Notes: generated by a model from the letters alone, not told the origin. 64,000 nt of DNA from Yersinia pekkanenii (GCF_001152565.1 NZ_CQAZ01000020.1:30295-94294), one strand, 5' to 3'. Positions 41,458 through 52,554 are shown, numbered from the stretch's first letter. Translations and numbers: made by a program.

Positions 41458-44400
41458 TCACTGCCCTCGAATGTTGTGCCTACGCAGCCAGATTAATTTA
41501 TACGCGGCTGGAATAACAAACATCGAGAGCAATGGTGCCGTAATCATCCCGCCGATCATCGGTGCCGCAATACGACTCATCACTTCAGACCCGGCACCGG
41601 TTCCCCATAAAATAGGCAACAACCCAGCAATAATTACCGCGACCGTCATCGCTTTTGGACGAACACGTAATACCGCACCATGATATAAAGCATCGTCCAA
41701 CCCCTGCGGGGTAAATGTCTCTGGATGTAATAACTTAGGATCCTTTTCAATCGCCTGGCGTAAATACATCAGCATAACCACACCAAACTCAGCGGCTAAC
41801 CCAGCCAAGGCAATAAAGCCAGTCCCGGTCGCCACCGATAAGTGGAAACCCTGCCAGTAAAGGAACCAAATACCACCAATCAAAGCAAATGGAATACTGG
41901 TAATAATCAATAGCGCCTCACTCACCCGGCGAAACGCCAAATAGAGCAAAATGAAGATAATCATTAAGGTCATAGGTACCATTAAGGTTAACGTCTGATT
42001 GGCTCGTTCCAACAATTCAAACTGACCGGTGAACGAAACACTGGTTCCGGGTTTCAACTGAACTTTTTGGTTAATGATTTTTTTCAAATCATTAACCACT
42101 GACACCATGTCGCGATCGCGCGTATCAATAAAAACCCAACTGGTTGGCCGGGCATTTTCAGTTTTTAGCATGGAAGGACCCGAGACAATGTTAATCTCAG
42201 CGACATCACCGAGGGTGATTTGCTGCTTCTGTGGCGTCAAAATAGGTAACTGGCGCAAGGTTTCTGGGCTGTCACGATAACCTTGTGGATAGCGGATGTT
42301 GATAGGATAACGGGCAACGCCTTCGACCACTTCCCCGACCGTTTCCCCACCAATCGCCGATGAGATGAACAACTGCACATCCGCTATGGTCATACCATAG
42401 CGGGCAGCCTGCTCGCGCTTAATATCAATATCGATATAACGGCCACCAATCAGTCTTTCCGCTAATGCGGATACCACCCCAGGCACCTCTTTTGCTACCA
42501 CCTCGATCTGTTGTGCCGCAGCATCAATATCCGCCAGCACCGTTCCCGAGACTTTAATTCCGATCGGGCTTTTAATGCCGGTTGATAACATATCAATACG
42601 ATTACGAATAGGAGGAACCCAGAGGTTTGCCAGCCCAGGCAAACGCACGGTTTCGTCAAGTTCATTGATAATCTTATCCAGCGTCATTCCCGCACGCCAC
42701 TGATCCTCTGGTTTCAGTTGAATAGTCGTTTCCACCATTTCCATTGGTGCTGAGTCGGTCGCGGTTTCCGCTCGGCCTGCTTTACCAAACACCGTGGCCA
42801 CTTCTGGAATGGTTTTAATCAATTTATCGGTGGTTTGTAGCAGTACAGCAGCTTGAGCGGCAGACACCCCCGGTAAGGTCGACGGCATATACAGTAAGTC
42901 GCCTTCGTTGATTTTCGGCAAGAACTCACCGCCAATCTTACTCAGTGGCCACAACACTGTGAGCAGCGAAAGCACCGCAACCAGCAATGTCATTTTCGGC
43001 CAATGCAGGACTTTAATCAGTAACGGATGATAAATCTTAATCAAAAAGCGGTTTAATGGATTACTCGCTTCGGCGGGAATTTTACCGCGGACCCAATATC
43101 CCATCAGGATCGGGATAACAATAATAGCCAATCCTGCGGCCCCGGCCATGGCATAAGTTTTGGTGAAGGCCAGCGGGCCAAATAGCCGCCCTTCCTGCCC
43201 TTCCAGCGTAAATACCGGGATAAAAGAGAGGGTGATAATCAGCAAGCTGATAAACAAGGCTGGCCCCACTTCAACGGAAGCATCGGTAATCACTTTCCAG
43301 CGCGTTTCGTTATCCAGTGGCACCTCTGGATGCTGATGTTGCCACTCTTCTATTTTTTTATGCGCATTTTCTATCATGACAATGGCCGCATCCACCATGG
43401 CACCGACCGCAATGGCTATCCCGCCCAGAGACATGATATTGGCATTCAATCCCTGATAATGCATGATAATAAAGGCGATAAATAACCCCATCGGCAGCGA
43501 GACAATCGCCACCAAGGCAGAGCGGACGTGCCATAAGAACAGGGCACAGACAACGGCGACAACCATAAACTCTTCTAGCAGCTTATAACTCAAATTATCA
43601 ATAGCGCGGTCAATAAGCTGGCTGCGATCATAGGTTGTGATAACGTCAACCCCGTCGGGCAAACTGGCTTTAAGGGTATCCAGCTTGGTTTTAACTGCGG
43701 CAATCACTTCCCTGGCATTTTTACCTGAACGAAGGATAACCACGCCGCCAGCAACTTCCCCTTCGCCATTGAGGTCTGATATCCCTCGGCGCATTTCTGG
43801 CCCAATTTGCACCCGCGCAATATCACGCAAGTAAACAGAAACGCCATTTTCATTGGTTTTTAAAACAATATGATTAAAGTCTTCCAGAGTCTGGAGATAA
43901 CCGCTGGCCCGCACCATATATTCAGCTTCGGATATTTCAACGGCAGAGCCACCGGCTTCCTGATTAGAGGCACTAATTGCCTGTTTAACCTCAGAAAGAC
44001 CAATACCATATTGGGTCAGTTTTAGCGGATTGACGACGATCTGGTATTGTTTAACCACCCCACCAACCGAAGCCACTTCAGCAACGTTTGGTAGGGTCTT
44101 TAGCTCAAATTTTAAAAACCAGTCTTGCAGCGAACGTAACTCTGCCAGCGAGTGCTTTCCACTCCGGTCAATCAACGCGTACTCAAAGATCCACCCCACC
44201 CCGGTGGCATCCGGGCCTAACTCTGAGCTCACACCTATTGGCAGTTTTCCCTGCACTTGATTAAGGTATTCCAACACTCGGGATCTCGCCCAATAGAGGT
44301 CGGTACCATCTTCAAAAATAACATAGACATAGGCGTTGCCAAACGAGGAAAAGCCGCGCACCGTTTTTGCGCCAGGTACCGACAACATGGTGGTAGTTAA

Positions 44401-44604
44401 TGGATAAGTCACCTGGTTCTCGACGATTTGAGGAGCCTGTCCGGGATAGCTGGTTTTGATAATAACCTGTACGTCAGATAAATCAGGCAGTGCATCTACC
44501 GGAGTATGAATAATCGTCCAGGCCCCCCAAACACTGAGGAACAGAGCACACATCATCACCAGAAAGCGGTTGGCGACAGATCTTCTGATAATCGATTCAA
44601 TCAT
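41458..44604 (-). CDS. cusA: Cu(I)/Ag(I) efflux RND pump CusA
   Basis: The inner-membrane proton-driven pump of the CusCBA tripartite system. It has 12 expected helices and two large periplasmic loops. The binding-site methionines lie in [21 protein letters not shown] and [11 protein letters not shown], matching Met573, Met623 and Met672 of E. coli CusA; the proton-relay Asp is in [14 protein letters not shown]. Length 1048 aa. Identity with E. coli CusA appears very high along its length. It is 10 bp after cusB, with GAGGAG upstream. Confidence 0.95.
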   Translation of the reverse strand: MIESIIRRSVANRFLVMMCALFLSVWGAWTIIHTPVDALPDLSDVQVIIKTSYPGQAPQIVENQVTYPLTTTMLSVPGAKTVRGFSSFGNAYVYVIFEDGTDLYWARSRVLEYLNQVQGKLPIGVSSELGPDATGVGWIFEYALIDRSGKHSLAELRSLQDWFLKFELKTLPNVAEVASVGGVVKQYQIVVNPLKLTQYGIGLSEVKQAISASNQEAGGSAVEISEAEYMVRASGYLQTLEDFNHIVLKTNENGVSVYLRDIARVQIGPEMRRGISDLNGEGEVAGGVVILRSGKNAREVIAAVKTKLDTLKASLPDGVDVITTYDRSQLIDRAIDNLSYKLLEEFMVVAVVCALFLWHVRSALVAIVSLPMGLFIAFIIMHYQGLNANIMSLGGIAIAVGAMVDAAIVMIENAHKKIEEWQHQHPEVPLDNETRWKVITDASVEVGPALFISLLIITLSFIPVFTLEGQEGRLFGPLAFTKTYAMAGAAGLAIIVIPILMGYWVRGKIPAEASNPLNRFLIKIYHPLLIKVLHWPKMTLLVAVLSLLTVLWPLSKIGGEFLPKINEGDLLYMPSTLPGVSAAQAAVLLQTTDKLIKTIPEVATVFGKAGRAETATDSAPMEMVETTIQLKPEDQWRAGMTLDKIINELDETVRLPGLANLWVPPIRNRIDMLSTGIKSPIGIKVSGTVLADIDAAAQQIEVVAKEVPGVVSALAERLIGGRYIDIDIKREQAARYGMTIADVQLFISSAIGGETVGEVVEGVARYPINIRYPQGYRDSPETLRQLPILTPQKQQITLGDVAEINIVSGPSMLKTENARPTSWVFIDTRDRDMVSVVNDLKKIINQKVQLKPGTSVSFTGQFELLERANQTLTLMVPMTLMIIFILLYLAFRRVSEALLIITSIPFALIGGIWFLYWQGFHLSVATGTGFIALAGLAAEFGVVMLMYLRQAIEKDPKLLHPETFTPQGLDDALYHGAVLRVRPKAMTVAVIIAGLLPILWGTGAGSEVMSRIAAPMIGGMITAPLLSMFVIPAAYKLIWLRRHNIRGQ

Positions 44605-44614
44605 CTTGCTCTCC

Positions 44615-45901
44615 TCATTGACCTGAATTTGAATGCGCTGAATGACCAGCCATGTCAGGAACAGTGGAGGCGGGCTTATCGTATTGCCGCATCCTGTCTA
44701 ATGCGCCTGAAATATTCGCTTCAGAATCAATCAGGAAAAGCCCGCTGACAACGACCGACTCCCCTGCTGATAGACCCGATATAATCCCAGTTTGCTGCTG
44801 TGACTCATGAAAAATCTTGATGATTTTTGGTACAAAGCGGCCCTCGCTGTCTAATGTGATCACTCGTTGTTCGTTGCCGGTATCAATCACCGCCTGAGAA
44901 GGGATCAACAGCATATTTTGGCTTTCTGTTTTGAGGGTCAGGTACGCATACATCCCCGGTTTTAAAGATTCGTCTTTATTATCAATCTGTAAACGAAGCT
45001 GCAAGGTGCGAGTGGTCGCATCTACACTGGGTAAAATGCTCCATTTCTGAATGTTAAATTCCTTATCCGGATAGGCAGGCACCGCCAGCGTAAATTGCGA
45101 GGTGTCTTTAATCAGGTAAGCAATAGACTCGGGAACTGCCGCGCTGACCCAAACAGGGTCCATGCCCTGAATTTGAGCCACCACTTTATCTTTGGAAATA
45201 TTCATTCCAGTTCTGAGATCAAAAGCGGTAATAACCCCCTCGATAGGTGCTTTGATCGTAAAATGAGTTTGTATATTTTTTGTTTTTCGTAATTTTTGAA
45301 TATCATCTTCTGACATACCCGCAAGGCGAAGTCGTTCTAATACGCCTTTTAATTGAGTATTAGTCCCCCCGGTATTGTCTAATAATAGATATTCACTTTG
45401 AGCCTCAACCCATTCAGGTATGGTCAGCTCAATCAGAGGATCACCTTTTCTTACTTTATCCCCCATGGTCAGAGGATACACCTTTTCAATAAATCCTTCT
45501 GAACGGGACTGAACAATAACATATTGATATTCATTAAAATTAACATTAGCAGGGAGCGTTTGAGAATAAGTAAGTTTCCCGTTACGGACTTTTTCTGTCC
45601 GCATTCCTAGATTTTGCGTTTGGGTAGGATCAATTCTTACACCCGCTTTAGTTTCAGATGTACCGGCCTCTTCATCCGCATATTTAGGCACCAGATCCAT
45701 ATCCATGAACGGCGACTTACCTGGCTGATCAAATTTGGTATTCGGGCTCATAGGGTCATACCAAAAAAGAACTTTACGCTCAGCCGTCTCGATATTTTTT
45801 TGAGGATAAAATAAATAATGGTAAGCACTAATGGAAATAATTCCTCCCATTAATAAACTTCCCACAATAATCAGCGTATTTTTACATTTTACCGAGGCCA
45901 T
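44615..45901 (-). CDS. cusB: CusB, periplasmic adaptor of the Cu(I)/Ag(I) efflux system
   Basis: A membrane-fusion protein joining CusA and CusC. An N-terminal membrane anchor ([21 protein letters not shown]) is followed by a Met-containing heavy-metal-binding segment (WYDPMSPN...[10 protein letters not shown], about residues 48-75), barrel-sandwich and hairpin regions (about 100-260) and a beta domain. The tail is His-containing ([13 protein letters not shown]). Length 428 aa; E. coli CusB is 407. It lies 9 bp after cusF. Confidence 0.93.
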   Translation of the reverse strand: MASVKCKNTLIIVGSLLMGGIISISAYHYLFYPQKNIETAERKVLFWYDPMSPNTKFDQPGKSPFMDMDLVPKYADEEAGTSETKAGVRIDPTQTQNLGMRTEKVRNGKLTYSQTLPANVNFNEYQYVIVQSRSEGFIEKVYPLTMGDKVRKGDPLIELTIPEWVEAQSEYLLLDNTGGTNTQLKGVLERLRLAGMSEDDIQKLRKTKNIQTHFTIKAPIEGVITAFDLRTGMNISKDKVVAQIQGMDPVWVSAAVPESIAYLIKDTSQFTLAVPAYPDKEFNIQKWSILPSVDATTRTLQLRLQIDNKDESLKPGMYAYLTLKTESQNMLLIPSQAVIDTGNEQRVITLDSEGRFVPKIIKIFHESQQQTGIISGLSAGESVVVSGLFLIDSEANISGALDRMRQYDKPASTVPDMAGHSAHSNSGQ

Positions 45902-45910
45902 TTTAACTCC

Positions 45911-46267
45911 CTAAGATTCATTAACCTTAATGTTCTTCAGTAATGAAATATTTCCTTGCTGGATGAAATCAAAATCGACATTATTACCGACCTTAATCCC
46001 ACTGAGCATCTCTGGAGAGGTAAAGGTAAAACGCATGGTCATGGCTGGCCAACTGATTGCAGGGATAGCCTCGTGAATGATTGTCACTTTTTTGGTATCA
46101 AAATCAATTTCTTTAATAACACCTGTGGCGCTAATAACGTCTTCTTGCACCGCTGACTGTGCCGTTTGAGATGGATCTGAGTGGTGACTTTCTGTTGCTT
46201 GTACAGTGAAAGCCAACACTGAAAACAAACTCAATAACGTCACTGTTAATACATTACGCATAGTCAT
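45911..46267 (-). CDS. cusF: CusF, periplasmic Cu(I)/Ag(I) chaperone
   Basis: CusF hands metal to CusB. A signal peptide (NVLTVTLLSLFSVLAFTVQA) precedes the OB-fold domain with the metal-site pattern His-x7-Trp-x2-Met-x-Met (HEAIPAISWPAMTMRF), identical to the E. coli ligands. I start at ATG 46267; ATG 46261 is also possible. About 118 aa. It lies 32 bp after cusC. Confidence 0.93.
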   Translation of the reverse strand: MTMRNVLTVTLLSLFSVLAFTVQATESHHSDPSQTAQSAVQEDVISATGVIKEIDFDTKKVTIIHEAIPAISWPAMTMRFTFTSPEMLSGIKVGNNVDFDFIQQGNISLLKNIKVNES

Positions 46268-46299
46268 AACGCCTGTTTTAATATCAAAAAAATAAATTA

Positions 46300-47682
46300 T
46301 CACTCAACCCACCCGCCACCCAAGGCTGTGAAAAGGTTAACTTCATTCACTTGCTGAGCATATTTCAAATCAAGTATGGATTGTTGGGTTGAGAATAATG
46401 AACGTTCGGCATCAAGAACTTCTATATAACTCACAACGCCATTAGAGAATAATATATTTGCTCTTAACACCGTGATTTGTAACGACATAAAATAACGTTT
46501 CTGAGCCTCTATTTGTAACTGAATACTATTCCGTAACGATAACGCATCAGAGACCTCTTTAAAGGCATTCTGTATCTTCTTCTCATATTCAAGCACTGAT
46601 TGCTGTTGGCTAATTTCAGCCAATGTTAGGTTGGCTTTATTTCGCCCCGCGTTAAAGATAGGGATTTCTATTTTAGGTACGAAACTCCACATCCCACTGG
46701 CGGTATTAAATAAACTGGATAGCTCGGTGCTGCTGCCAGTTAAATTTCCGGTTAAAGATATCGACGGAAAAAATGCTGCTCTGGCGGCACCAATATTGGC
46801 ATTCGCCGCCATCAGTACATGCTCGGCGGCTAAAATATCAGGCCGCTGCAACAAAATTTCAGATGACAAATTAGAAGGCAATTTGACTACATCAAGAGAA
46901 TTAGCTGATTGAAGGTTATCATCCGGTAAAACCGTATATTTCCCCAGTAGCAGTTGTAATGCATGGTTTGCCTGCGCCAGTTCCCCTTCTCTTTTAAATA
47001 TTTCGCTTTGCGTAGTTTCAATCACGCCTCTGGCCTGTTCCAGCGCTAATAATGTGGTGCGCCCCGTTTGCAGTTGCTGCTCAACAAATGAATAGGAACG
47101 CTGATAATTCTCTAACGTTTGCTTTGCCACTAATAATTGATGATATGCCAGTCTCTGATTGAAATAGCTTTGAGAGACACTGGAGACCAGTAAAATATGC
47201 ACTGACCGCTGGGCCTGCTGACTGGCAAAGTAATTCTGGCGATCGGCTTCACTCATATTTTTTAAACGACCAAAAAAATCCAGATCAAAAATAAGCCCCA
47301 TACCAATACCATATTGATTGGTGCTCTTAGACTCACTGTTCAGCCCACCGGTATAGGTGATATTTGAAGATGCATTTAACTGTGGGTACCGATCAGCATC
47401 GGTCACATTATATTGTGCTCGGGCTTGGGCAACTTTCAGTGTCGCTAACTGTAAATCGCGGTTATGTTGCAGCGCTTCATTAATAAGAACCTTGACTTGA
47501 GCATCAGAGAAAAAAGTTCTCCAACCCACATCCTGGATGCCTGTTGAGGGGATAAGCTCATTATGGCTTACAGAAAATTGTTGAGGCACCGGCAATGCTG
47601 GGCGCTGGTAGTCTGGGGCCAGTGAAGTACATCCGGTCAGAGCAAACAAAGCGCTTAATGTCAGTACCTTAATTTTAAACAT
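46300..47682 (-). CDS. cusC: CusC, outer-membrane channel of the Cu(I)/Ag(I) efflux system
   Basis: A TolC-like trimeric outer-membrane lipoprotein (OEP/NodT family). The lipobox is LTGC; two outer-efflux repeats follow (about 60-250 and 265-455), with RPDILAAEHVLMAANANIGAARAAFFPS typical of the family. Length 460 aa. First gene of cusCFBA and divergent from cusR; a CusR box lies in between. Confidence 0.92.
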   Translation of the reverse strand: MFKIKVLTLSALFALTGCTSLAPDYQRPALPVPQQFSVSHNELIPSTGIQDVGWRTFFSDAQVKVLINEALQHNRDLQLATLKVAQARAQYNVTDADRYPQLNASSNITYTGGLNSESKSTNQYGIGMGLIFDLDFFGRLKNMSEADRQNYFASQQAQRSVHILLVSSVSQSYFNQRLAYHQLLVAKQTLENYQRSYSFVEQQLQTGRTTLLALEQARGVIETTQSEIFKREGELAQANHALQLLLGKYTVLPDDNLQSANSLDVVKLPSNLSSEILLQRPDILAAEHVLMAANANIGAARAAFFPSISLTGNLTGSSTELSSLFNTASGMWSFVPKIEIPIFNAGRNKANLTLAEISQQQSVLEYEKKIQNAFKEVSDALSLRNSIQLQIEAQKRYFMSLQITVLRANILFSNGVVSYIEVLDAERSLFSTQQSILDLKYAQQVNEVNLFTALGGGWVE

Positions 47683-47789
47683 GTTTCTTTCCGTCCAAGA
47701 GAGCCAAGGTAAAATAATGACGCCAAACTTTACTGATTGTTATGCCCCATACCTTATCGAAGTAACTCTGTTTAACGCATGACTGAACG

Positions 47790-47805
47790 ATGACAATGCT
47801 GTCAT
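47790..47805. promoter_or_regulatory. Predicted CusR box between cusC and cusR
   Basis: ATGACAATGCTGTCAT is an inverted repeat (ATGACA-N4-TGTCAT), matching the core of the known E. coli CusR box. It sits centrally in the 197-bp divergent region, 74 bp before cusR and 107 bp before cusC. Confidence 0.8.
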
Positions 47806-47879
47806 TTACGTCATAATCCATTGATATCAGCTAGGTCCTCACTAGAATGGTATGACCAAATCACTATGTCGGAGGATGC

Positions 47880-48563
47880 GTGAAATTATTGGTTGTCGAG
47901 GATGAAGTAAAAACCGGGGAGTATCTCTGTAAAGGATTAACCGAGGCAGGCTTTGTGGTTGATTTAGCCGACAACGGTATGACGGGTTATCACCTCGCAA
48001 TGACGGCGGATTACGACCTGGTGATCCTTGACATCATGCTGCCTGATATTAATGGCTGGGATATTGTCAAATTGCTGCGTTCTGCAGAGAAAAGTATGCC
48101 AATCTTGCTTCTAACCGCCCTTGGGACCATAGAACATCGCGTAAAAGGACTCGAATTAGGAGCAGATGATTATCTGGTTAAACCTTTTGCGTTTGCCGAA
48201 CTGTTAGCACGAGTAAGAACGTTATTACGTCGGGGTGCTGCGGCTATTGTAGAAAGTCAGTTTCAGGTGGCAGATTTAACCTTGGATTTAGTCACCCGGC
48301 GCGTCCTACGAAAAGGTGTGAGGATCACGCTGACCAGTAAAGAATTTACCCTGCTGGAATTTTTTATCCGTCATAAAGGCGAGGTTCTGCCCCGCTCCTT
48401 AATTGCATCCCAGGTTTGGGATATGAATTTTGATAGTGATACCAATGCCATTGATGTTGCAGTGAAACGCCTACGCGCTAAAATTGATAACGATTTTGAA
48501 CCCAAGCTTATTCAGACCGTTCGCGGTGTGGGGTATGTCCTTGAGGTGCCTGATGTGGATTAA
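47880..48563 (+). CDS. cusR: Copper/silver response regulator CusR
   Basis: An OmpR-family activator of cusCFBA. The receiver domain (1-120) has Asp51 as phosphate acceptor ([10 protein letters not shown]) and Lys102 in VKPF; the C-terminal winged helix (about 125-225) ends GVGYVLEV. Start codon is GTG with GGAGG upstream. Length 227 aa. It overlaps cusS by 11 bp. Confidence 0.95.
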   Translation: MKLLVVEDEVKTGEYLCKGLTEAGFVVDLADNGMTGYHLAMTADYDLVILDIMLPDINGWDIVKLLRSAEKSMPILLLTALGTIEHRVKGLELGADDYLVKPFAFAELLARVRTLLRRGAAAIVESQFQVADLTLDLVTRRVLRKGVRITLTSKEFTLLEFFIRHKGEVLPRSLIASQVWDMNFDSDTNAIDVAVKRLRAKIDNDFEPKLIQTVRGVGYVLEVPDVD

Positions 48564-50001
48564 GTCGAATCGTCGCCCTTTCTCATTGGCCACCCGTTTA
48601 ACTTTTTTTATCAGCCTGACCACCATTGCCGCCTTTGCCGTATTCAGTTGGATTTTGATTCACTCGGTCGAAATGCATTTTGAAGAGCAGGATCTCAGTG
48701 AGTTAAAACAACTGAGTACCACACTGAGTCGGATTGTTAGCAAAGAGGACGAACCGGAAAAAATACGGATAGATAAACTTCTCAATGCGATAATCAATCA
48801 TAGTAATACGTTTATTTATCTCGAAAATGATAAGAAAGAAGTTATCTCTCAATCTGAAAATGGCCTTGATTTTAAGCAGGTAATCGCCTCGCCACTGTTC
48901 CATAATAGCGTTAATACCGATGATATTATTGTCTGGCATGACCCTATGCCAACCGGTTCAACGCATGATAGTAACGATATGGAACAAACCAGCTATCGTA
49001 TTATTGCTTTCCCGATAAGGACTCTCGTTGATGGTAAACCGACGACCTACACATTACTTATTGCACTCTCGATTGACTTCCACTTACATTATATCCAACA
49101 GCTAAAATACAAACTGATAATGACTGCATTCGTGATCAGTTTAGTCATTATATTTATTGTGCTATTAGCTGTTTATCAAGGACATGCGCCACTTCGCAGT
49201 GTAAGCCGAAAAATCCAGAGTATTACCTCCGATAACCTACATGTCAGATTATTGCCGACAGATGTCCCGATAGAATTAGAACAGTTCGTTATGTCATTTA
49301 ACCATATGATTGAAAGAATAGAGGATGTGTTTACCCGACAATCTCATTTTTCCGCCGATATCGCCCATGAGATCCGCACACCGATTACTAACTTAGTGAC
49401 TCAGACAGAGATTGCTCTAAGTCAGCCACGTTCAGTCAATGAGTATGAAGATGTTCTTTATTCAAATTTAGAGGAGTTTAATCGAATGGCTAAAATGGTC
49501 AGTGATATGTTGTTTCTGGCCCAAGCTGATAATAATTTACTGGTCCCCGAGCGCGTGTCTATTAATCTTAAAACTGAAATTATTAAAGTATTTGATTTTT
49601 TTGAAGCCTGGGCCGAGGAGCGTGAAGTCAGCCTGAAATTTGTGGGTAGTCCATTATCCGTAAATGGCGATCCATTAATGCTACGCCGAGCCATCAGTAA
49701 TTTACTGTCAAATGCAATTCGCTATACCCCTGCGGGAAAGTCGGTCACCGTGAGTGTCACGGATAATTTGGATAATATTCAGCTGGTCGTTGAGAACCCA
49801 GGAGTACCAATACCGGCAGAGCACCTTTCTCGGTTATTTGATCGCTTTTACCGTGTCGATCCGTCAAGACAAAGAAAAGGTGATGGCAGTGGCATAGGCT
49901 TAGCTATTGTGAAATCTATTATTAGAGCGCATCAAGGTAAAATATCGGTTACCTCTGACGCTATATCAACCAAGTTTATAATACTCTTACCTAAAGAATA
50001 A
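48553..50001 (+). CDS. cusS: Copper/silver sensor histidine kinase CusS
   Basis: CusS senses periplasmic Cu(I)/Ag(I) and phosphorylates CusR. Two transmembrane helices (about 17-37 and 188-208) flank the sensor domain; a HAMP domain, the H-box [10 protein letters not shown] (His272), an N-box and a [12 protein letters not shown]-box follow. Length 482 aa. The start at ATG 48553 (GAGG upstream, [16 protein letters not shown]) matches E. coli. The sensor loop around residues 127-148 lacks the dense Met/His stretch I recall in E. coli CusS. Confidence 0.93.
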   Translation: MWIKSNRRPFSLATRLTFFISLTTIAAFAVFSWILIHSVEMHFEEQDLSELKQLSTTLSRIVSKEDEPEKIRIDKLLNAIINHSNTFIYLENDKKEVISQSENGLDFKQVIASPLFHNSVNTDDIIVWHDPMPTGSTHDSNDMEQTSYRIIAFPIRTLVDGKPTTYTLLIALSIDFHLHYIQQLKYKLIMTAFVISLVIIFIVLLAVYQGHAPLRSVSRKIQSITSDNLHVRLLPTDVPIELEQFVMSFNHMIERIEDVFTRQSHFSADIAHEIRTPITNLVTQTEIALSQPRSVNEYEDVLYSNLEEFNRMAKMVSDMLFLAQADNNLLVPERVSINLKTEIIKVFDFFEAWAEEREVSLKFVGSPLSVNGDPLMLRRAISNLLSNAIRYTPAGKSVTVSVTDNLDNIQLVVENPGVPIPAEHLSRLFDRFYRVDPSRQRKGDGSGIGLAIVKSIIRAHQGKISVTSDAISTKFIILLPKE

Positions 50002-50110
50002 AATATCCCAAATGGAATAGCCTCGTAGAATCAGTGCAATTAAGAAACTAACTGCACTCATTTTAAATGTTACAGGAACATAACCCGTAATAACCCAAAA
50101 ATAAACTTAA

Positions 50111-50425
50111 TTATGATGCTAATTTTAATCCGATAATTCCTGCCAAAATCAGCCCCAAACTTAACACTCGTGCCAGGCTGGCAGACTCCCCAAGCAGCAC
50201 AATGCCTAAAATGGCGGTACCTACCGCACCAATCCCCGTCCAGACAGCATAAGCCGTACCTGCCGGTAAGATTTTCATGGCATAGGCCAATAAGAAGACA
50301 CTAGCCGCCATTGCCACAAGGGTGACAATGCTGGGTGTCAGCCGAGTAAAACCATGGGAATACTTCAGGCCGATGGCCCAAATAACTTCTAACAAACCCG
50401 CAATAACCAGAATAATCCAAGCCAC
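50111..50425 (-). CDS. sugE: Guanidinium exporter of the SMR family (SugE/Gdx)
   Basis: A four-helix small multidrug-resistance protein that exchanges guanidinium for protons. The essential Glu13 lies in [11 protein letters not shown], and [13 protein letters not shown] is typical of the Gdx subgroup. I start at GTG 50425, after AGAGAGG, giving 104 aa and the E. coli N-terminus ([13 protein letters not shown]). The open frame extends upstream only because it reads through the riboswitch. Next to ecnB, as in E. coli. Confidence 0.94.
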   Translation of the reverse strand: MAWIILVIAGLLEVIWAIGLKYSHGFTRLTPSIVTLVAMAASVFLLAYAMKILPAGTAYAVWTGIGAVGTAILGIVLLGESASLARVLSLGLILAGIIGLKLAS

Positions 50426-50439
50426 GGTAACCACCTCTC

Positions 50440-50483
50440 TGGGGTCGTCCCCAAATAACAGATGCATGACTGGGTCGTCCCAG
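50440..50483 (-). promoter_or_regulatory. Guanidine-II riboswitch (mini-ykkC) controlling sugE
   Basis: On the minus strand two hairpins with identical ACGA loops occur in tandem: CTGGG-ACGA-CCCAG (50470-50483) and TGGGG-ACGA-CCCCA (50440-50453), with a 16-base linker. Two ACGR-loop stems before a guanidinium exporter are the defining features of this class. The second stem ends next to the AGAGAGG ribosome site, so translational control is likely. Confidence 0.92.
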
Positions 50484-50559
50484 ACCGCTTATAGATAGGC
50501 CCGATACATTATCACGCTAAATAATAAGCAGCAATATCATGATTAGCTGGAAATAAATC

Positions 50560-50577
50560 CGGCGGCTAATACCGCCG
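50560..50577 (-). terminator. Probable terminator after ecnB
   Basis: CGGCGG and CCGCCG pair around TATTAG on the minus strand, followed by GATTTATTT. The T-run is imperfect. Confidence 0.55.
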
Positions 50578-50597
50578 ATAGCAAACTGGCCTGCGGG

Positions 50598-50729
50598 TTA
50601 TTCTGCGCTACGTTCAATCGCGCTACCTGCGCTTTGAACATCTTTGCCCACACCTTGCGTCGTATTACAGGCACTCAATGACGAGACAACAAGCAAAGAA
50701 AAAATCACTGCGATGCTTTTTTTCAACAT
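50598..50729 (-). CDS. ecnB: Entericidin B-like small lipoprotein
   Basis: A 43-aa lipoprotein: signal MLKKSIAVIFSLLVVSSLSA, lipobox LSAC, then a short mature part CNTTQGVGKDVQSAGSAIE. It fits the EcnA/EcnB entericidin family, and E. coli has ecnAB between efp and sugE. AAGGA lies nine bases before the ATG. Only one entericidin gene is seen here. In E. coli EcnB is a toxic lipoprotein linked to stationary-phase lysis; that role is inferred. Confidence 0.88.
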   Translation of the reverse strand: MLKKSIAVIFSLLVVSSLSACNTTQGVGKDVQSAGSAIERSAE

Positions 50730-50863
50730 TATAAAAGATCCTTATGGCATGAAAGTATCTATTCGTCCTATAAGGATAGTCAAAAAACCGCATTGCACTT
50801 ATTCTGACTCTTAATCTACTAAAAAACGTGTTCTGACGATCCCCCTAACCTGTCCCAGATAGC

Positions 50864-50890
50864 AGAAAACCGCTTTACGCGGTTTTCTTT
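50864..50890. terminator. Terminator after efp
   Basis: AGAAAACCGC and GCGGTTTTCT pair around TTTAC. The stem can act on the minus strand for efp, 30 bp past its stop, and is symmetric enough to work both ways. Confidence 0.75.
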
Positions 50891-50919
50891 CATTCTCAGC
50901 GTGAGTGACTCAGTACTAC

Positions 50920-51486
50920 TTACTTAACGCGAGAAACATATTCACCAGAGCGGGTATCAACTTTGATTACTTCGCCAACCTGTACGAATAATGGCACTTT
51001 GACCACGGCACCCGTGCTCAGAGTTGCAGGTTTACCACCGGTACCGGCAGTATCACCTTTCAGGCCTGGGTCAGTGTCAACGATTTCGAGTTCAACAAAG
51101 TTTGGTGGGGTGACAGCGATAGGTTGACCATTCCACAGCGTTACGATGCATTCAGCCTGATCAATCAGCCACTTACCGTTGTCACCAATCGCTTTTGCAT
51201 CAGCTTGCAACTGTTCGTAAGTCTCGTTATTCATGAAGTGCCAGAACTCACCGTCGTTGTACAGGTAAGTCAGGTTCAAATCGTTAACGTCTGCGGCTTC
51301 GGCTGAGTCGGTAGATTTAAAGGTCTTTTCGACGCGTGAGCCGGTCAGCAGGCGGCGCATTTTAACACGAGCAAAAGCCTGGCCTTTGCCTGGTTTTACG
51401 AACTCGCTGGATTCAACTGCATAAGGCTCGCCCTCAAACATGATTTTAAGACCGGGACGAAAATCGTTGCTATAATAAGTGGCCAT
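50920..51486 (-). CDS. efp: Elongation factor P
   Basis: EF-P relieves ribosome stalling at polyproline motifs. Three beta-barrel domains are recognisable; the modification site Lys34 is in [10 protein letters not shown], with Gly33 and Gly35 beside it. Length 188 aa. The start MATYYSND (51486) matches E. coli; the open frame continues upstream across the divergent epmB start. epmA and epmB, which modify Lys34, are both in this window. Confidence 0.97.
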   Translation of the reverse strand: MATYYSNDFRPGLKIMFEGEPYAVESSEFVKPGKGQAFARVKMRRLLTGSRVEKTFKSTDSAEAADVNDLNLTYLYNDGEFWHFMNNETYEQLQADAKAIGDNGKWLIDQAECIVTLWNGQPIAVTPPNFVELEIVDTDPGLKGDTAGTGGKPATLSTGAVVKVPLFVQVGEVIKVDTRSGEYVSRVK

Positions 51487-51522
51487 AATGGTCCTCAAGA
51501 AACTGGTAGTTAAGCCTAAAAA

Positions 51523-52554
51523 ATGGCAAGTATTGTAACCCGAAACATGCCAATTAGAGAAGATTGGTTGCAACAACTCGCCGATGTAATTACTGATCCG
51601 GACGAATTGCTGCGTATTCTGTTCTTAAATGAACACCCTAACCTGCAACAAGGCACCGCAGCGCGTCGTTTATTTCCCCTAAGAGTGCCCCGCGCTTTTG
51701 TTGCGCGCATGCAGCCGGGAGATCCTTCAGACCCTTTATTGCTCCAGGTGCTCACGGTGCGCGAAGAGTTTATCGCCGCCCCCGGTTTTACCAACGACCC
51801 GCTTGATGAACAACGTAGCGTTGTCCCCGGATTGCTGCATAAATATCGTAACCGCGCACTGCTGCTGGTTAAAGGCGGCTGTGCCGTCAATTGCCGCTAC
51901 TGTTTCCGCCGCCATTTCCCCTATCAGGATAACCAAGGCAACAAAGCCAATTGGCATCAGGCTCTGGAGTATATTCGCCAACATCCTGAACTGGACGAGA
52001 TCATTTTTTCAGGCGGTGACCCGTTAATGGCAAAAGATCATGAACTTAGCGGGTTGCTGGACGAACTAGAAAGTATTAACCATATTAAACGGTTACGTAT
52101 CCATACCCGGTTACCGGTGGTGATCCCTGCCCGTATTACTCCCGTCCTGTGTCAACGGCTGGAGGTGTCACGATTACAGGTGTTGATGGTGACACATATA
52201 AATCATGCCAATGAAATCGATCAGCCTTTGCGAGACAGCATGACACAGCTAAAACGGGCTGGAGTGACGCTATTAAACCAGAGTGTGTTGCTGCGTGGCG
52301 TCAATAATGACGCCGAGGTGTTGGCAACGCTGAGTAACGCCTTATTTGATGCCGGAATTTTGCCTTACTACATTCATGTGCTGGATAGAGTGCAGGGTGC
52401 AGCTCACTTTATGGTCGATGACGATGAAGCCCGGCAATTAATCAAAGGATTACTCAGCCGAGTTTCCGGTTATCTGGTCCCACGTCTGGCACGGGAAATT
52501 GGTGGGCAACCCAGCAAAACGCCACTGGATCTCCGGTTGATGCAGGATGAATAA
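51523..52554 (+). CDS. epmB: EF-P lysine 2,3-aminomutase EpmB
   Basis: A radical-SAM, PLP-dependent enzyme converting (S)-alpha-lysine to (R)-beta-lysine, the donor for EpmA. The SAM cluster motif is [13 protein letters not shown] (CxxxCxxC, about residues 120-127), and [11 protein letters not shown] follows. The PLP lysine is probably in the C-terminal SKTPLDL. Length 343 aa; E. coli is 342. Divergent from efp, with only 36 bp between the start codons. Confidence 0.96.
   Translation: MASIVTRNMPIREDWLQQLADVITDPDELLRILFLNEHPNLQQGTAARRLFPLRVPRAFVARMQPGDPSDPLLLQVLTVREEFIAAPGFTNDPLDEQRSVVPGLLHKYRNRALLLVKGGCAVNCRYCFRRHFPYQDNQGNKANWHQALEYIRQHPELDEIIFSGGDPLMAKDHELSGLLDELESINHIKRLRIHTRLPVVIPARITPVLCQRLEVSRLQVLMVTHINHANEIDQPLRDSMTQLKRAGVTLLNQSVLLRGVNNDAEVLATLSNALFDAGILPYYIHVLDRVQGAAHFMVDDDEARQLIKGLLSRVSGYLVPRLAREIGGQPSKTPLDLRLMQDE

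Noticed and set aside
50426..50467. N-terminal extension of SugE ([12 protein letters not shown])
   Set aside because: It translates the second hairpin of the riboswitch; the GTG at 50425 has the correct ribosome site and matches E. coli.
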